A stretch of 64,000 nucleotides of DNA from Lepidostoma basale (lineage: Eukaryota > Arthropoda > Insecta > Trichoptera > Lepidostomatidae). The notes under the pieces were generated by a model that ran no database searches, had not been told where the DNA came from, and saw only the letters and a list, made by a program, of their open reading frames with translations. The DNA lies in contig JAHDVF020001465.1 in NCBI GenBank assembly GCA_022606425.2, forward strand, positions 310,001-374,000. Direction: 5' to 3'. Of this stretch, positions 22,526-31,134 are shown piece by piece (position 1 is the first letter of the stretch; each line of letters begins with the position of its first letter). The position numbers and the translations under genes are program-made.

Positions 22526-22644
22526 GTAAGAACACAGACTGTTATATCTCCCAACATGCGAAACTAAGCTGCTTCTGGCAATGCCGGTGGGGAGAGCAGT
22601 CAAACTGCTGAACATGATCTCTTCGGAGATCGACGTCTTTTATA

Positions 22645-23930
22645 TTAGGTCCTTACATATGAAATTGGCGTTTTGTATGGGAGGAACATAAAGTTGATTT
22701 TTTTTAAATATAATATATTTATTTAATCAAAGTATGTACCATTGCTATCTATGCACTTTTGCCATCTCATAGGTAGTTCGTCGATCCATTTACTAAAAAA
22801 ATATTCGGACGGGAATCAATAAAATCTTTGAAGTCGGTTTGGACTGCCCCATCGGAGTTGAATTTTTTCCCTTGCAAGAAGTTATCCAAATTTCTAAAAA
22901 AATAGTAATCTGTTGGGGCAAGGTCCGGAGAGTACGGTGGATGTCTTAGACATTCCAATTGAAGCTCTTCTAATTTGGTAGCCGTCTGTTGTGCAGTGTG
23001 TGGTCTAGCGTTATCATGAAGCAGCAGTGTCCTAGAGCGATTAACCAGCCTCGGTTGTTTAGCAGCTAGCTTTTCCATCATGGTTTGCAGTTGCTGACAA
23101 TAGACATCTGCCGTAATCGTCTGGTCAGATTTAAGAAAGCTGTAGTGAACGACACCAGCACTAGTCCACCAAACGCTCACAAGTAACTTTTTTGGAGTCA
23201 ATTTTCGCTTGGGGCATGGTTTGGCTGGTTCGGCAGGGTTCAGCCATTGCGATGAGCGCTTCCGATTATCATACAGGATCCACTTTTCATCACAGGTAAT
23301 GATTCGATTCAAAATCCCTTCATTATTGTGCCGGTTGAGTAATGCAACGCAGCAGTCAACGCGCGTTTGTTGATTTGCTTCACTCAATTCGTGAGGTACC
23401 CATCTTTCAAGCTTTTTCACCTTCCCAATTTGCTTCAAGTGGATTAAAACAGTTTTATCACTAACACCGCAGCCTGCAGCTAACTCGGACGTGGTTTGCG
23501 ATGGATCCGCTTCCACAATAGCCTTCAATTCTTCATTATCAACTTTGGTCTCCGGCCGTCCACGGGGCTTGTTCTGCAGGTCGAAATTTCCAGAACGAAA
23601 ACGTTGGAACCAAAAACGCACTGTGTTTTCTTTTGCGGCACCGTCGCCATACACATCATTAATCCTTCGAGCCGTTTCTGCAGCACTGGTGCCACGGTGG
23701 AACTCGTACTCGTAAATAACGCGATATTTCAAGTTTTCCATTTTGTAAACTGAGTGACGCAAAGAAAAAAAACAATTGAGGAAAAAACAAATGAATTATA
23801 ATTTTCGAAACACAAATACTTGAGTAAATAACTGTATAAATTTGAATTTGGAATTCCTAACCAAAGAGAAGATATTTGAGATCAAAGTTGCCAGTACGGC
23901 AAAACGCCAATTTCATATGTAAGGACCTAA
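22645..23930 (-). mobile_element. mariner element, copy 1 (1286 bp)
   Basis: Inverted ends begin TTAGGTCCTTACATATGAAA and match for about 30 bp. TA is present on both sides (22643-22644 and 23931-23932), the target duplication of the family. It encodes a nearly complete transposase on the minus strand. Its copy 2 (56600-57844) has the same ends. Confidence 0.96.
22767..23741 (-). CDS. mariner transposase, C-terminal frameshift
   Basis: Catalyses cut-and-paste transposition into TA sites. From the likely start MENLKYR (23741) the frame is 324 residues. Visible in order: an N-terminal helix-turn-helix region (1-110), WVPHEL at 114-119, catalytic D151 (ITCDEKW), D243 (LLLHDNARPH) and D278 (YSPDLAPTD at 270-278), giving D,D34D. 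An upstream in-frame ATG seven residues earlier exists but the family starts at MEN. Near 22797 a T tract is one base short, so the last residues read LVNGSTNYL; the homologous frame in copy 2 reads FFSKGIDELPMRWQKC. About 20 C-terminal residues are therefore lost. All catalytic residues are intact. The rest of the frame has no stop. Confidence 0.93.
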   Translation of the reverse strand: MENLKYRVIYEYEFHRGTSAAETARRINDVYGDGAAKENTVRFWFQRFRSGNFDLQNKPRGRPETKVDNEELKAIVEADPSQTTSELAAGCGVSDKTVLIHLKQIGKVKKLERWVPHELSEANQQTRVDCCVALLNRHNNEGILNRIITCDEKWILYDNRKRSSQWLNPAEPAKPCPKRKLTPKKLLVSVWWTSAGVVHYSFLKSDQTITADVYCQQLQTMMEKLAAKQPRLVNRSRTLLLHDNARPHTAQQTATKLEELQLECLRHPPYSPDLAPTDYYFFRNLDNFLQGKKFNSDGAVQTDFKDFIDSRPNIFLVNGSTNYL

Positions 23931-24163
23931 TATTAGTGAAAGTACGTTCAGAAGACAAAATACTCCTGACTTTAGAGTGCATCTTGTATTTCTAAAGTCG
24001 AACCATCTCTCATGCGATCCTGGTATTATATATTATATTTTACCTGTTCTCAATAGATGTCTTAAACAATAATTGTTGTTCGTAATATCTTTTGAGAAAA
24101 TAAACTGATTTTATTTGATTTGATTTGACTTCTAACATGGCCGACCTTTTAAATTTGATTATT

Positions 24164-24570
24164 CTATTCGATATTCAAATTAATTTGAATAGTTTTGGAA
24201 ACACAGTGGCGTCTTCCCGAGATCGGCGGGTTAATTAATACATTAGGGAAATCTCGTATCGATGAAGTCATAAATAAAGCGTTTTGACAAATTAATATCT
24301 TTGCGTCCGCTTTATTAGCGCCCGTCCAGCGGAGAAATGAGTGATGATGATGGGAAAGAACCAATTATATCGTGGCAGAGGCGGCGCGGAAATATTTATA
24401 AATATTTTTTTGAATTTTAGATAAACTTAAGGGCTTAGGCCACCCCTTTACATAAAAAAATCAGAGAAGATCAAAAGGAATTAGAGGACATCACAGCAAG
24501 AATAGAAGACCTCATGTACAATTCAGGAATCGCAGACTAGAGGTAATTTAATAAAACATAAATATTTTTT
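24164..24570. other. no gene seen
   Basis: Unassigned sequence between repeat copies. There is a GC-richer patch at 24210-24380 and no convincing ORF. Confidence 0.4.
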
Positions 24571-24574
24571 TCCA

Positions 24575-24957
24575 TCTTTTGTAAACATAACTAACTAACA
24601 CGCCGTCTCTCCGAAAGGGTAGCCAGAAAAAAATGAACTGCTACACTCTTCTTTCCTGACATACTTCTCTCGCTTCTTCAACATTCATACATCGTGTCAT
24701 GCACGCGCGTCGATTTTGCTGACTCCTCACGTGGTCTACATTAAAAATATTTGATTTATTTGCTCGCGCCACGTTTTGCTCGGTCTTCCTCTATTTCTAG
24801 TTCCATTTACATCGTTAACAAATACTTTTTTGGCATTCTTTCTTCATTCATTCTTTCCGTGTATCCAAATTATCTTAATGTAAGGAATCGAAGTTTAGAA
24901 CTGGCAAAAAAGGATGTGTAGAATAAATGCAGTAGAAATGAGATCTTTTGTAAACAT
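24575..24957 (-). mobile_element. LINE-B copy with inverted 5' part and 16-bp target duplication
   Basis: 24591-24883 is LINE-B 3' sequence in minus orientation. 24884-24941 is its upstream part in plus orientation (GAAGTTTAGAACTGGCAAAAAAGG ... GCAGTAGAAATGAG). The block ATCTTTTGTAAACATA flanks the whole at 24575-24590 and 24942-24957. This is a second twin-priming-type copy. Confidence 0.8.
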
Positions 24958-25135
24958 AACTAACTAACTAACCATCACACCGTCTCCCCGAAAGGGTAGG
25001 CAGAAAGAATGCAGTGTCACACTTTTACTGATGCGGCACTCCAGCCTTCTCTTTTCGCTATTGTAAACATACTTCTGAAATACGCAAATTCATCTACCCG
25101 TTCCAGATTTTCACTATTATAAACTTAGTTAACAG
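24958..25135 (-). mobile_element. element C 3' end joined to LINE-B internal text
   Basis: 24958-25057 is the complement of the element C terminus (tail, GGTGTGATGG, then the GCGGCACTCCAGCC block). From about 25059 the sequence follows LINE-B instead (complement of the KNLE.VDEFVYL.SMFT region, compare 60350-60400). Either a chimera or two abutting insertions. Confidence 0.55.
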
Positions 25136-25164
25136 TAGAATCGTATTCAGCGACAGCTAACGAC

Positions 25165-25335
25165 AGCAAGAACCAGCTTGCCTCTGGTGACTCCAGTGGG
25201 AATAGCAATTAGTCTGCTGAATGCGTTTTCCTTAGAAATCGACATGTTTGTATTAGTAAAAGTGCGTTCAGTGGACAAATACTTTTGGCTTCAGAGATCA
25301 CCAACTGGAATCAAAAACTCATTTTAGACTATTTG
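25165..25335 (+). mobile_element. LINE-A 3' fragment, old
   Basis: Encodes ARTSLPLVTPVGIAISLLNAFSLEIDMFVLVKVRSVDKYF, that is the PVGRAISLLNAVSSEID region with a frameshift. Both ends are truncated. Confidence 0.75.
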
Positions 25336-25349
25336 ATACTACACACATA

Positions 25350-25742
25350 TTTGTCAGCAGAATAAATGCGATAAAGATGAGGTCCCTAAGACGTATGTGT
25401 GGTAGAACGATTTACGACAGAATTTCAAATGCTGATATAAGAAAGGAATCTACATATGGAGCACATGGATGGAGATAGAATGGTTAAGAAAGTATACGTT
25501 AATGATGTAAATGGAGTTCGGAGTCGAGTCAGACTGAAGAAAACATGGCATGAACAAATTAATAAAATTTTGAAAGTTGGTCATGTTAGAAGTCGGAAGA
25601 ATCAAGTGCGTGTATGACTCGCTATATGAATGTGGAGGAAGCTAGAGAGGTGTGCCAGGATAGAGTAGTGTGGCGGTCCATTCTCTCTGTCTACCCCGAC
25701 GGGGAAACGGCGTGATGGTTTGTTGTTGTTGTTGTTGATACT
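25350..25742 (+). mobile_element. LINE-B relative with (TTG)n tail
   Basis: Encodes AINAIKMRSLRRMCGRTIYDRISNADIRKE.., MDGDRMVKKVYVNDVNGVRS, then the usual end, but the tail is GGTTTGTTGTTGTTGTTGTT instead of TTAG. The same tail type is found at 29815 and 47370. Confidence 0.82.
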
Positions 25743-25744
25743 AC

Positions 25745-26340
25745 ACACCTCCGTAATGACCATCTCTCAATTACCACAAATGATCATTTACGAATTTAAA
25801 GCCCGAATTGCTCTCTCTACCGGTAACACTAATGGCAGGTTGATTATGCTGAGTGACACGTAGAATAGGCAATGTTAAGGTACAAATAGCTACATTGTTT
25901 TGCTATGAACAGCATCGTGGTGTGGTATGAATCGTTAATCGGATCGGTCCTGAGAAAACAAATTATTGGACGTATTCCCATGGATTTCTGAGAACGGTGA
26001 ACTGATACATCGCTCTGTTCATTTGTCGACATGAATAATTGATATCACGCTTTTTGACGAGGTAAATATCGTAGAGCAATTAAGAATCGCCAAGAAATTC
26101 TATAAGAATGTTGCAAGAAAGAGGTGCAATCATTTTTAGTTAATACGTAAATGACTTGAAAACGCAAAACGAAAAAAAGTAACAAAGCAGAAAGGGAAAG
26201 GTAAAATGATTTGGTGGGCTTGAGGATTAACAACTCGAAAACTAAGAAAATGATTAGATAACCTTTGGTTTTGGCAGAAAACAATTTGATTAACTGTAGC
26301 TTGTAATTGTAATTTTAGCAGTAAAAATAAAAATAATAAA
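25745..26340. other. no gene seen
   Basis: AT-rich interval with no recognisable family on either strand. Confidence 0.45.
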
Positions 26341-26391
26341 AAAATACACAAAATTTCTTTATTATTATGTATTTAGTGTGCTCCCATTTGT

Positions 26392-26443
26392 ATTTATGTC
26401 CGACCGGTTTCGGCAGCTTGCTGCCATCTTCTGGTACCTACAT
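26392..26443 (-). ncRNA. hammerhead-like motif, family B, left arm
   Basis: On the minus strand: CAGAAGA (26433-26427), U, helix II GGCAGC/GCUGCC with AA loop, GAAAC (26411-26407), CG, GUC (26404-26402). U4 of the hammerhead core is A here. The layout is right, but the core change argues against activity. Confidence 0.4.
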
Positions 26444-26496
26444 TAAGAGAATTTCCAAGACAGCAGTAGCCGGATCACAAGACATTTGAAATATTT

Positions 26497-26690
26497 AAAC
26501 TTAACTAACTAACTAACTAACCATCACGCCGTCTCCCCGAAGGGGTAGGCAGAAAGAATGGACTGCCACACTTTTCTTTCCTGACATATTTCTCTCGTTT
26601 CCTCAACATTCATACATCGTGTCATGCACGCGCGTCGATTTCTCTGACTCCTCACATGGCCGCAATATTTGATTTATTAAATCAAATATT
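26497..26690 (-). mobile_element. LINE-B 3' fragment inside foldback B
   Basis: (CTAA)n, ACCATCACGCCGTCTCCCCG and the following 3' region to CATGTGAGGAGTC, all as complement. It was inserted after the foldback was formed. Confidence 0.8.
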
Positions 26691-26884
26691 TAATCTTAAT
26701 TATCTCAAACACTAAAATCACATTATATAGAATCATTCCAAGAATTAGCCACCCTAGTTATTGCTTTTTAATTATATAGTAAACAAATTAACCCAAAATT
26801 AATAACAGTAATAAATTATTTAGAATCAGGGAAAAAAAGGTTAACCCCCACCACTATCATTTATTATATAAATCAGATAAATTT

Positions 26885-26940
26885 TGATGTAGGTACCAGA
26901 AGATAGCAGCAAGCTGCTGAAACCGGTCGGACATAAACAC
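26885..26940 (+). ncRNA. hammerhead-like motif, family B, right arm
   Basis: CAGAAGA 26897-26903, U 26904, helix II AGCAGC/GCUGCU (26905-26910/26913-26918), GAAAC 26919-26923, CG, GUC 26926-26928. Compared with the left arm, helix II changed from GGCAGC/GCUGCC to AGCAGC/GCUGCU, a compensated pair change (G-C to A-U). Confidence 0.42.
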
Positions 26941-27109
26941 AAGTGGAAGCACACTAAATACATAATAATAAATAAATTTTGTTTCAAATATTTTTTTATT
27001 TTCAATCTTTAAAATGAACTTCTACCAAGAAATTTCAATTAAAAACATTAATTAGTAGCAGTAATTGTTGACAATTACTGTAGCAGCATATTATTTTTAG
27101 CAAATTAAT

Positions 27110-27295
27110 GAAGAAGATATGCAAAGCAACCCTCATCATCATGGGCAAAGTAGAGGAAAAGCGACTACATGGACGACCACCAAGCCGCTGGTACGATCAA
27201 AACAGAGCGCTGATTGGTTTCTCATTAGCTGCAGCCTGAAGACTGATGGGTGACAGGAGCGCATGGCGTGCCATGGTCAATTGTTTACATGATTT
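27110..27295 (+). mobile_element. LINE-I 3' fragment
   Basis: Encodes ATLIIMGKVEEKRLHGRPPSRWYDQ.RALIGFSLAAA, a stop, then DRSAWRAMVNCLHDFQ. Same family as 18095-18415. Confidence 0.75.
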
Positions 27296-27354
27296 TCAAC
27301 AACATTCTGAGATGACTGCACGAGTTTAAAAAACTTGGCAAGATAATCTTCTAC

Positions 27355-27640
27355 TTCTTCTTCAGTATATCAACTTTCTTCCTGTGATGAAGACGACCAG
27401 CCTTCTCTCCACCTCTTTGGTGGTCTATCACGATCTTAGAAATTATTGCTGGATCCATTCTCTCGATGTGGTACCTGCAGTATCGTCCTCTCTGCCTACT
27501 CCATCTCATTATGTCCACAATTCTGCAGGATTTGCGAATTTCTTCATTGGGTATCCTATCTCTAAGGGTTCTCCCCACAATAGGTCGCAATGTTCTCATT
27601 TCTGCTGCTCTTAAGCGATGGCTAGATCATAATATTGAAA
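27355..27640 (-). mobile_element. LINE-G ORF2 fragment
   Basis: The minus strand encodes LRAAEMRTLRPIVGRTLRDRIPNEEIRKSCRIVDIMRWSRQRGRYCRYHIERMDPAIISKIVIDHQRGGEKAG. (AAG)n complement at the left end. Confidence 0.82.
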
Positions 27641-27795
27641 ACCTTCGTGGCCGAGTTGTAAGTGCATTGACTGCCACCCCGAAGGTTCCGGGTTCGATTC
27701 CCGGCGAGGGCAGTATGATTATTACACTGTCTTTGTTCTGGTGGAGAATTCACGTGACAATAAAATGGCGATAGATTAGCTACCTATCATATGTC
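27640..27795 (+). mobile_element. tRNA-derived SINE, best copy
   Basis: A box TGGCCGAGTTGT, B box GGTTCGATTCC, followed by a tRNA-unrelated body (GAGGGCAGTATGATTATTACACTGTC...) that is shared with 1818-1905 and 52975-53110. The 5' end CCTTCGTGG pairs poorly with an acceptor strand, so it is a SINE rather than a tRNA gene. Confidence 0.82.
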
Positions 27796-27799
27796 ACGA

Positions 27800-28145
27800 G
27801 AATCACTATGATAGCTATCATACCATTTACATCGATTTTGCTCATGCTGTCATGATGTAAAGAGCGATTCAACAAAAAATAAAATATTATTTATCGTACA
27901 TTATATTCGATTGTACCTCATACAAACCAACCAAATGGAATGCAACATTGTTAAATGTAAGTTTCTCTCGTTATATGCTTGTCAATACTTTTTTTACAGA
28001 ATTACAAATTTATTTAAAAGTACGCGATGAAAGAAAATCTCAAACCTACGTAAATAATAAATGGAGGCATGTTTTTAGCAGTCTAAAAAAGAGAAAAAAA
28101 TATGTTGCTGAAAATAATATATGTGGTTTTTATAAATGAAAACGT
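27800..28145. other. no gene seen
   Basis: AT-rich. I see no homology on either strand. Confidence 0.45.
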
Positions 28146-28149
28146 CGGT

Positions 28150-28312
28150 CTTCTAGAAGTTTTATTATATTTTATACGGAATGACACGTTTCTCCTTATA
28201 AGGCATTATCAAATGTCTAATATTTGATAATGTCTTATAAGGGCGAAACATGTAATTTCATTTAAAATATATTAAAACTAGAAGACCAACGTTTTCATTC
28301 ATATTAATGATT
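28150..28312. repeat. foldback element, family H
   Basis: Inverted arms AGAAGTTTTATTATATTTTA... and TAAAATATATTAAAACTAGAAG surround two opposed motifs with UUGAUAA / helix II / GAAAC / GU[C or A]. Minus motif about 28188-28222, plus motif about 28226-28260. Confidence 0.7.
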
Positions 28313-28369
28313 TAATATGGAGTTTAACATCACTGTTCAAGAAATAATAAATAAGTGGTGTTGTTTTGA

Positions 28370-28735
28370 AGAAGGACGTTTTGTAAGGACCAAATAAGTT
28401 TTGAGGACTTCCGAAATGAAGACACTGAGGACGATAGCAGGCAAGACACTGAGAGATCGCGTGACGAACACCAGCATAAGAGAAATATGTGATGTTGAGG
28501 ATATTATAAGATGGAGCAGACATTGAAAAAGGGGACTGGTACGGTCATGTTCAAAGAATGGACACCACCAGACTCCCCTATTTTGCATTGCATATCATCA
28601 GCTTCATGGGACTCGTCCTCGTGGAAGACCTCCTAAAATATGGAAGGACAGCTGGGAATCCACCTCACAGGAGGAGTAACACTCTGGAGAACAGACTACA
28701 TAGATCTACAACAAGGTAGAAGAACAAGTATTTTT
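28370..28735 (+). mobile_element. LINE-G 3' fragment
   Basis: Encodes VLRTSEMKTLRTIAGKTLRDRVTNTSIREICDVEDIIRWSRH, a stop, GDWYGHVQRMDTTRLPY, then GRPPKIWKDSWESTSQEE. It is nearly collinear with 61170-61600. Confidence 0.85.
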
Positions 28736-28759
28736 GAAGAAAATATGGTTTGACTTACT

Positions 28760-28975
28760 TGACTAAAACAGTCGATGTAGTCCACTGTTGGATATAGCCC
28801 TCCCCCATACTTCTTCAGACACTCCTGTGTTGTGCCTTCTGCAGCTAGTCACCGGCAATATCCTTATCATCATACCATAGTCTCCCTTCACTCCTTCTAT
28901 CTTCACGAGGTCTCCACGCCACTACTCCTCTGATCCATCTTTGATCTCCCAGTCTGGTAAGATATTCTGCAAATT
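28760..28975 (-). mobile_element. LINE fragment, family unassigned
   Basis: Minus-strand text of the EEYGGGLYPTVDYIDCF type is the usual far end of a LINE ORF2, and GLRDQRWIRGVVAWRPREDRRSEGRLW lies upstream. Truncated at both ends. Confidence 0.55.
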
Positions 28976-29149
28976 ATAATAACTTTTAAGCTTAACCAAT
29001 AGATACAATATACAAGCAGTTGGATTACAGAAATATGATGATGATGATAATGATGATTTATGAGAAATTTACTTCAAGGGCGTTCTTCGTTCGGAAAGCT
29101 TCTCTTAAAAAGAAATGTTTTAAGAGAGCTTCTGAATACTTCTTCGTCG

Positions 29150-29400
29150 TCGTGATTGCAGATATTGTAGCGCAACCTGTTTCACGCAAACTTGAGTGTC
29201 GCGACAGCTGTTTCGCCAACCGATGCTGGCATCATCAGGTAACACAAACAACTTGTTTGTCAGTTGTTTGTAACACTCAAAAAATGAATAATAAAATTGT
29301 GATACCATAAAAGTGTTATAAATTTTATAATTTAAAAATATTGAAATATCACAGTGTTTCGGCCAAAACAATGGACTATTTCATAATTTCATAATAAATT
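29150..29400 (-). repeat. foldback family C/A, single arm
   Basis: Carries one hammerhead-like arm at 29192-29250 and the terminal block GTGTTTCGGCCAAAACAATGG at 29352-29373, as at 13248-13270. The opposite arm is absent or outside recognition. Confidence 0.65.
29192..29248 (-). ncRNA. hammerhead-ribozyme-like motif, family C
   Basis: Minus strand: CUGAUGA (29238-29232), U, helix II GCCAGC/GUUGGC with AUCG loop, GAAAC (29214-29210), AGCU, GUC (29205-29203). Stem I is long: GUGUUAC (29245-29239) pairs with GCGACAC (29202-29196) with six of seven pairs, counting one G·U, and one C·A mismatch. All invariant core bases of a hammerhead are present; only the extra U before helix II is unusual. Confidence 0.65.
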
Positions 29401-29509
29401 ATTTTTGATGATGGATAAACCGACGAGCATGCGTGTTACGATGTATGAACTAAACGCATCTAAAGAAATATAATAATAACAGATTCATTTAACATACAGG
29501 GCATGCAGG

Positions 29510-29818
29510 AGAATTTATCAATGAAAGTGAAAATGGCCGTTCACCCGTGGATGAAAAAATATTGGTAAGGAAAGCTTACGTTAACTATGTGAATGGAGAA
29601 CGGAGTCGAAGAATACCGAGGAAAACATGTTCTGGCTAAATTAATCTTATTTTAAACGTCGGCAATGTAAGAAACGGGAAAAATGCAATGCAATGTCTCG
29701 CTTCATGGAAATGAAGGAGTTTAAAGAGTTGTGTCAGGATAAAAAAGTGTGTGGATCCATTCTCTCTGCCTATCCTCCTGGAGAAACGACGTATTGGTTT
29801 GTTGTTGTTGCAGGGGCG
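29510..29818 (+). mobile_element. LINE-B relative with (TTG)n tail
   Basis: Reads KVKMAVHPWMKKYW.RKAYVNYVNGERSRRIPRKTC, CQDKKVCGSILSAYPPGE and ends ACGTATTGGTTTGTTGTTGTTG. Frame-shifted. Confidence 0.75.
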
Positions 29819-29864
29819 TACAATGAATTATTCAACGAAATTGAAAAACTAGATAATAATAAAC

Positions 29865-30075
29865 TAACTAACTAACCGTGACGCCGTCTCTCCGAAGGCC
29901 TAGGCAGAAATAATGAACTGTCACACTGTTCTTTCCTGACATACTTCTCTCGCTTCCTCAACATACATCGTGTCATGCACGCACGTCGATTTTTCTCTTC
30001 AATTGGCCGACATTCAATATTTAATTTATTCGATAGTGCCACGATTTCTTTTATTTCAAGTTCCAAGTGCTGAAA
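29865..30075 (-). mobile_element. LINE-B 3' fragment
   Basis: Complement of the terminus (CTAACTAACCGTGACGCCGTC), then minus-strand EEKNRRACMTRCMLRKREKYVRKEQCDSSLF. Short and 5'-truncated. Confidence 0.75.
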
Positions 30076-30079
30076 ATGA

Positions 30080-30460
30080 TTGATCATTTATTTAGCCATG
30101 TATAATTTAATAAAAATCAAGAAAAAAAATTAACGGTTATTTAAAGAATTTCACTAAAGAATCAAACCAATGAAAATGCAATAAATTTTCTTTGCAATTT
30201 ATGTTCTTGTGGCAGCTATAAATAAGCACGCACATGGATAAACGCAAGAATCAAAGATACCAGATCTCACAATGTCTATAATGCGAACCCTGTCACAAGT
30301 TTTACCTTAAGAGTATTAAAATATTATCCAACGATAGTGCCACTCTCGTAGTGAGCGGAAGGTAAAAAAAGGTATTTCTAAAACATTAAACGCGGTTTTA
30401 TGTATTATGGGATCATTCTGGTTTAGACGCTCGAAAAAAAGACTATTTTTAAAATGAAAA
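30080..30460. other. no gene seen
   Basis: AT-rich, no family recognised. Confidence 0.45.
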
Positions 30461-30464
30461 TACT

Positions 30465-30990
30465 AACTAACTAACCATCACACCGTCTTCCCGAAAGGGT
30501 AGGCAGAAAGAATGGACTGTCACACTTTAACCGATGCGGCACTCCATCCTTCTCTTTTCGCCCCGCGGGAGACGCGGTGTGATGGGTTGCGAACCTCATC
30601 GCCACCAATAGGCATCTCTCGCGCACATTTCGATCGTCCAGCATCCACAAAATAAATCTTAAACAAATAATATAAAATACGATGAAAAAATAACAAAATA
30701 AAAATAATTCAACACAAAATGTTCTTTTTCGATAGTGCACATACTGTCAATTTAATTTATGTTCCACGTATTCACCGTTTTTTTTAAATTAGCAGTAATT
30801 AGGCACTTAAAACAAACCAACACCAGTAAGAATTTAAAGATAATATTGAAGAAATTATTCAAATTGTCATTGCAACAAATGAAAAAAATATTTTGACTCC
30901 TGTCAAAATTCTTTATATAAACGATAAAACGGACATAATTTTAACATCAAAACAGTACAAACGTATTACGTGTCACAATTAACTATTATA
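30465..30990 (-). mobile_element. element C copy 2
   Basis: Complement of the whole element C, uninterrupted: tail at 30465-30480, GC-rich conserved block 30530-30640, A/T-rich 5' half to AAAGAATTTTGACAGG (complement) near 30895-30915. It gives the empty site for MITE-G in copy 1. Confidence 0.78.
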
Positions 30991-31134
30991 AATTGCGGTA
31001 ACAATCAAATTGACCAAAACAATTCATATATACACGAAATATCTCAAAATTTACGGGAGAACCACATGAACCAAACCAAATTTTCAAAATCAGAACCAAT
31101 ACCTATATTTATTATTATTATATTTTCATTTCGA

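Larger units (their letters stand above)
22560..24118 (+). mobile_element. LINE-A 3' fragment split by a mariner
   Basis: 22560-22644 encodes MPVGRAVKLLNMISSEIDVFY and 23931-24118 continues with SESTFRRQ.., the 3' UTR and the tail GATTTTATTTGATTTGATTT. Removing the mariner and one TA restores the sequence seen in other LINE-A copies (for example 14120-14160). Confidence 0.9.
26348..26981. repeat. foldback element, family B, holding a LINE-B insert
   Basis: Arms at about 26348-26440 and 26890-26981 are inverted repeats (TTATTATGTATTTAGTGTGCT... and complement), with GACCGGTTTCGGCAGCTTGC at the inner side. A LINE-B 3' fragment (26497-26690, minus) lies between them. Each arm contains a hammerhead-like layout. 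Confidence 0.85.
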
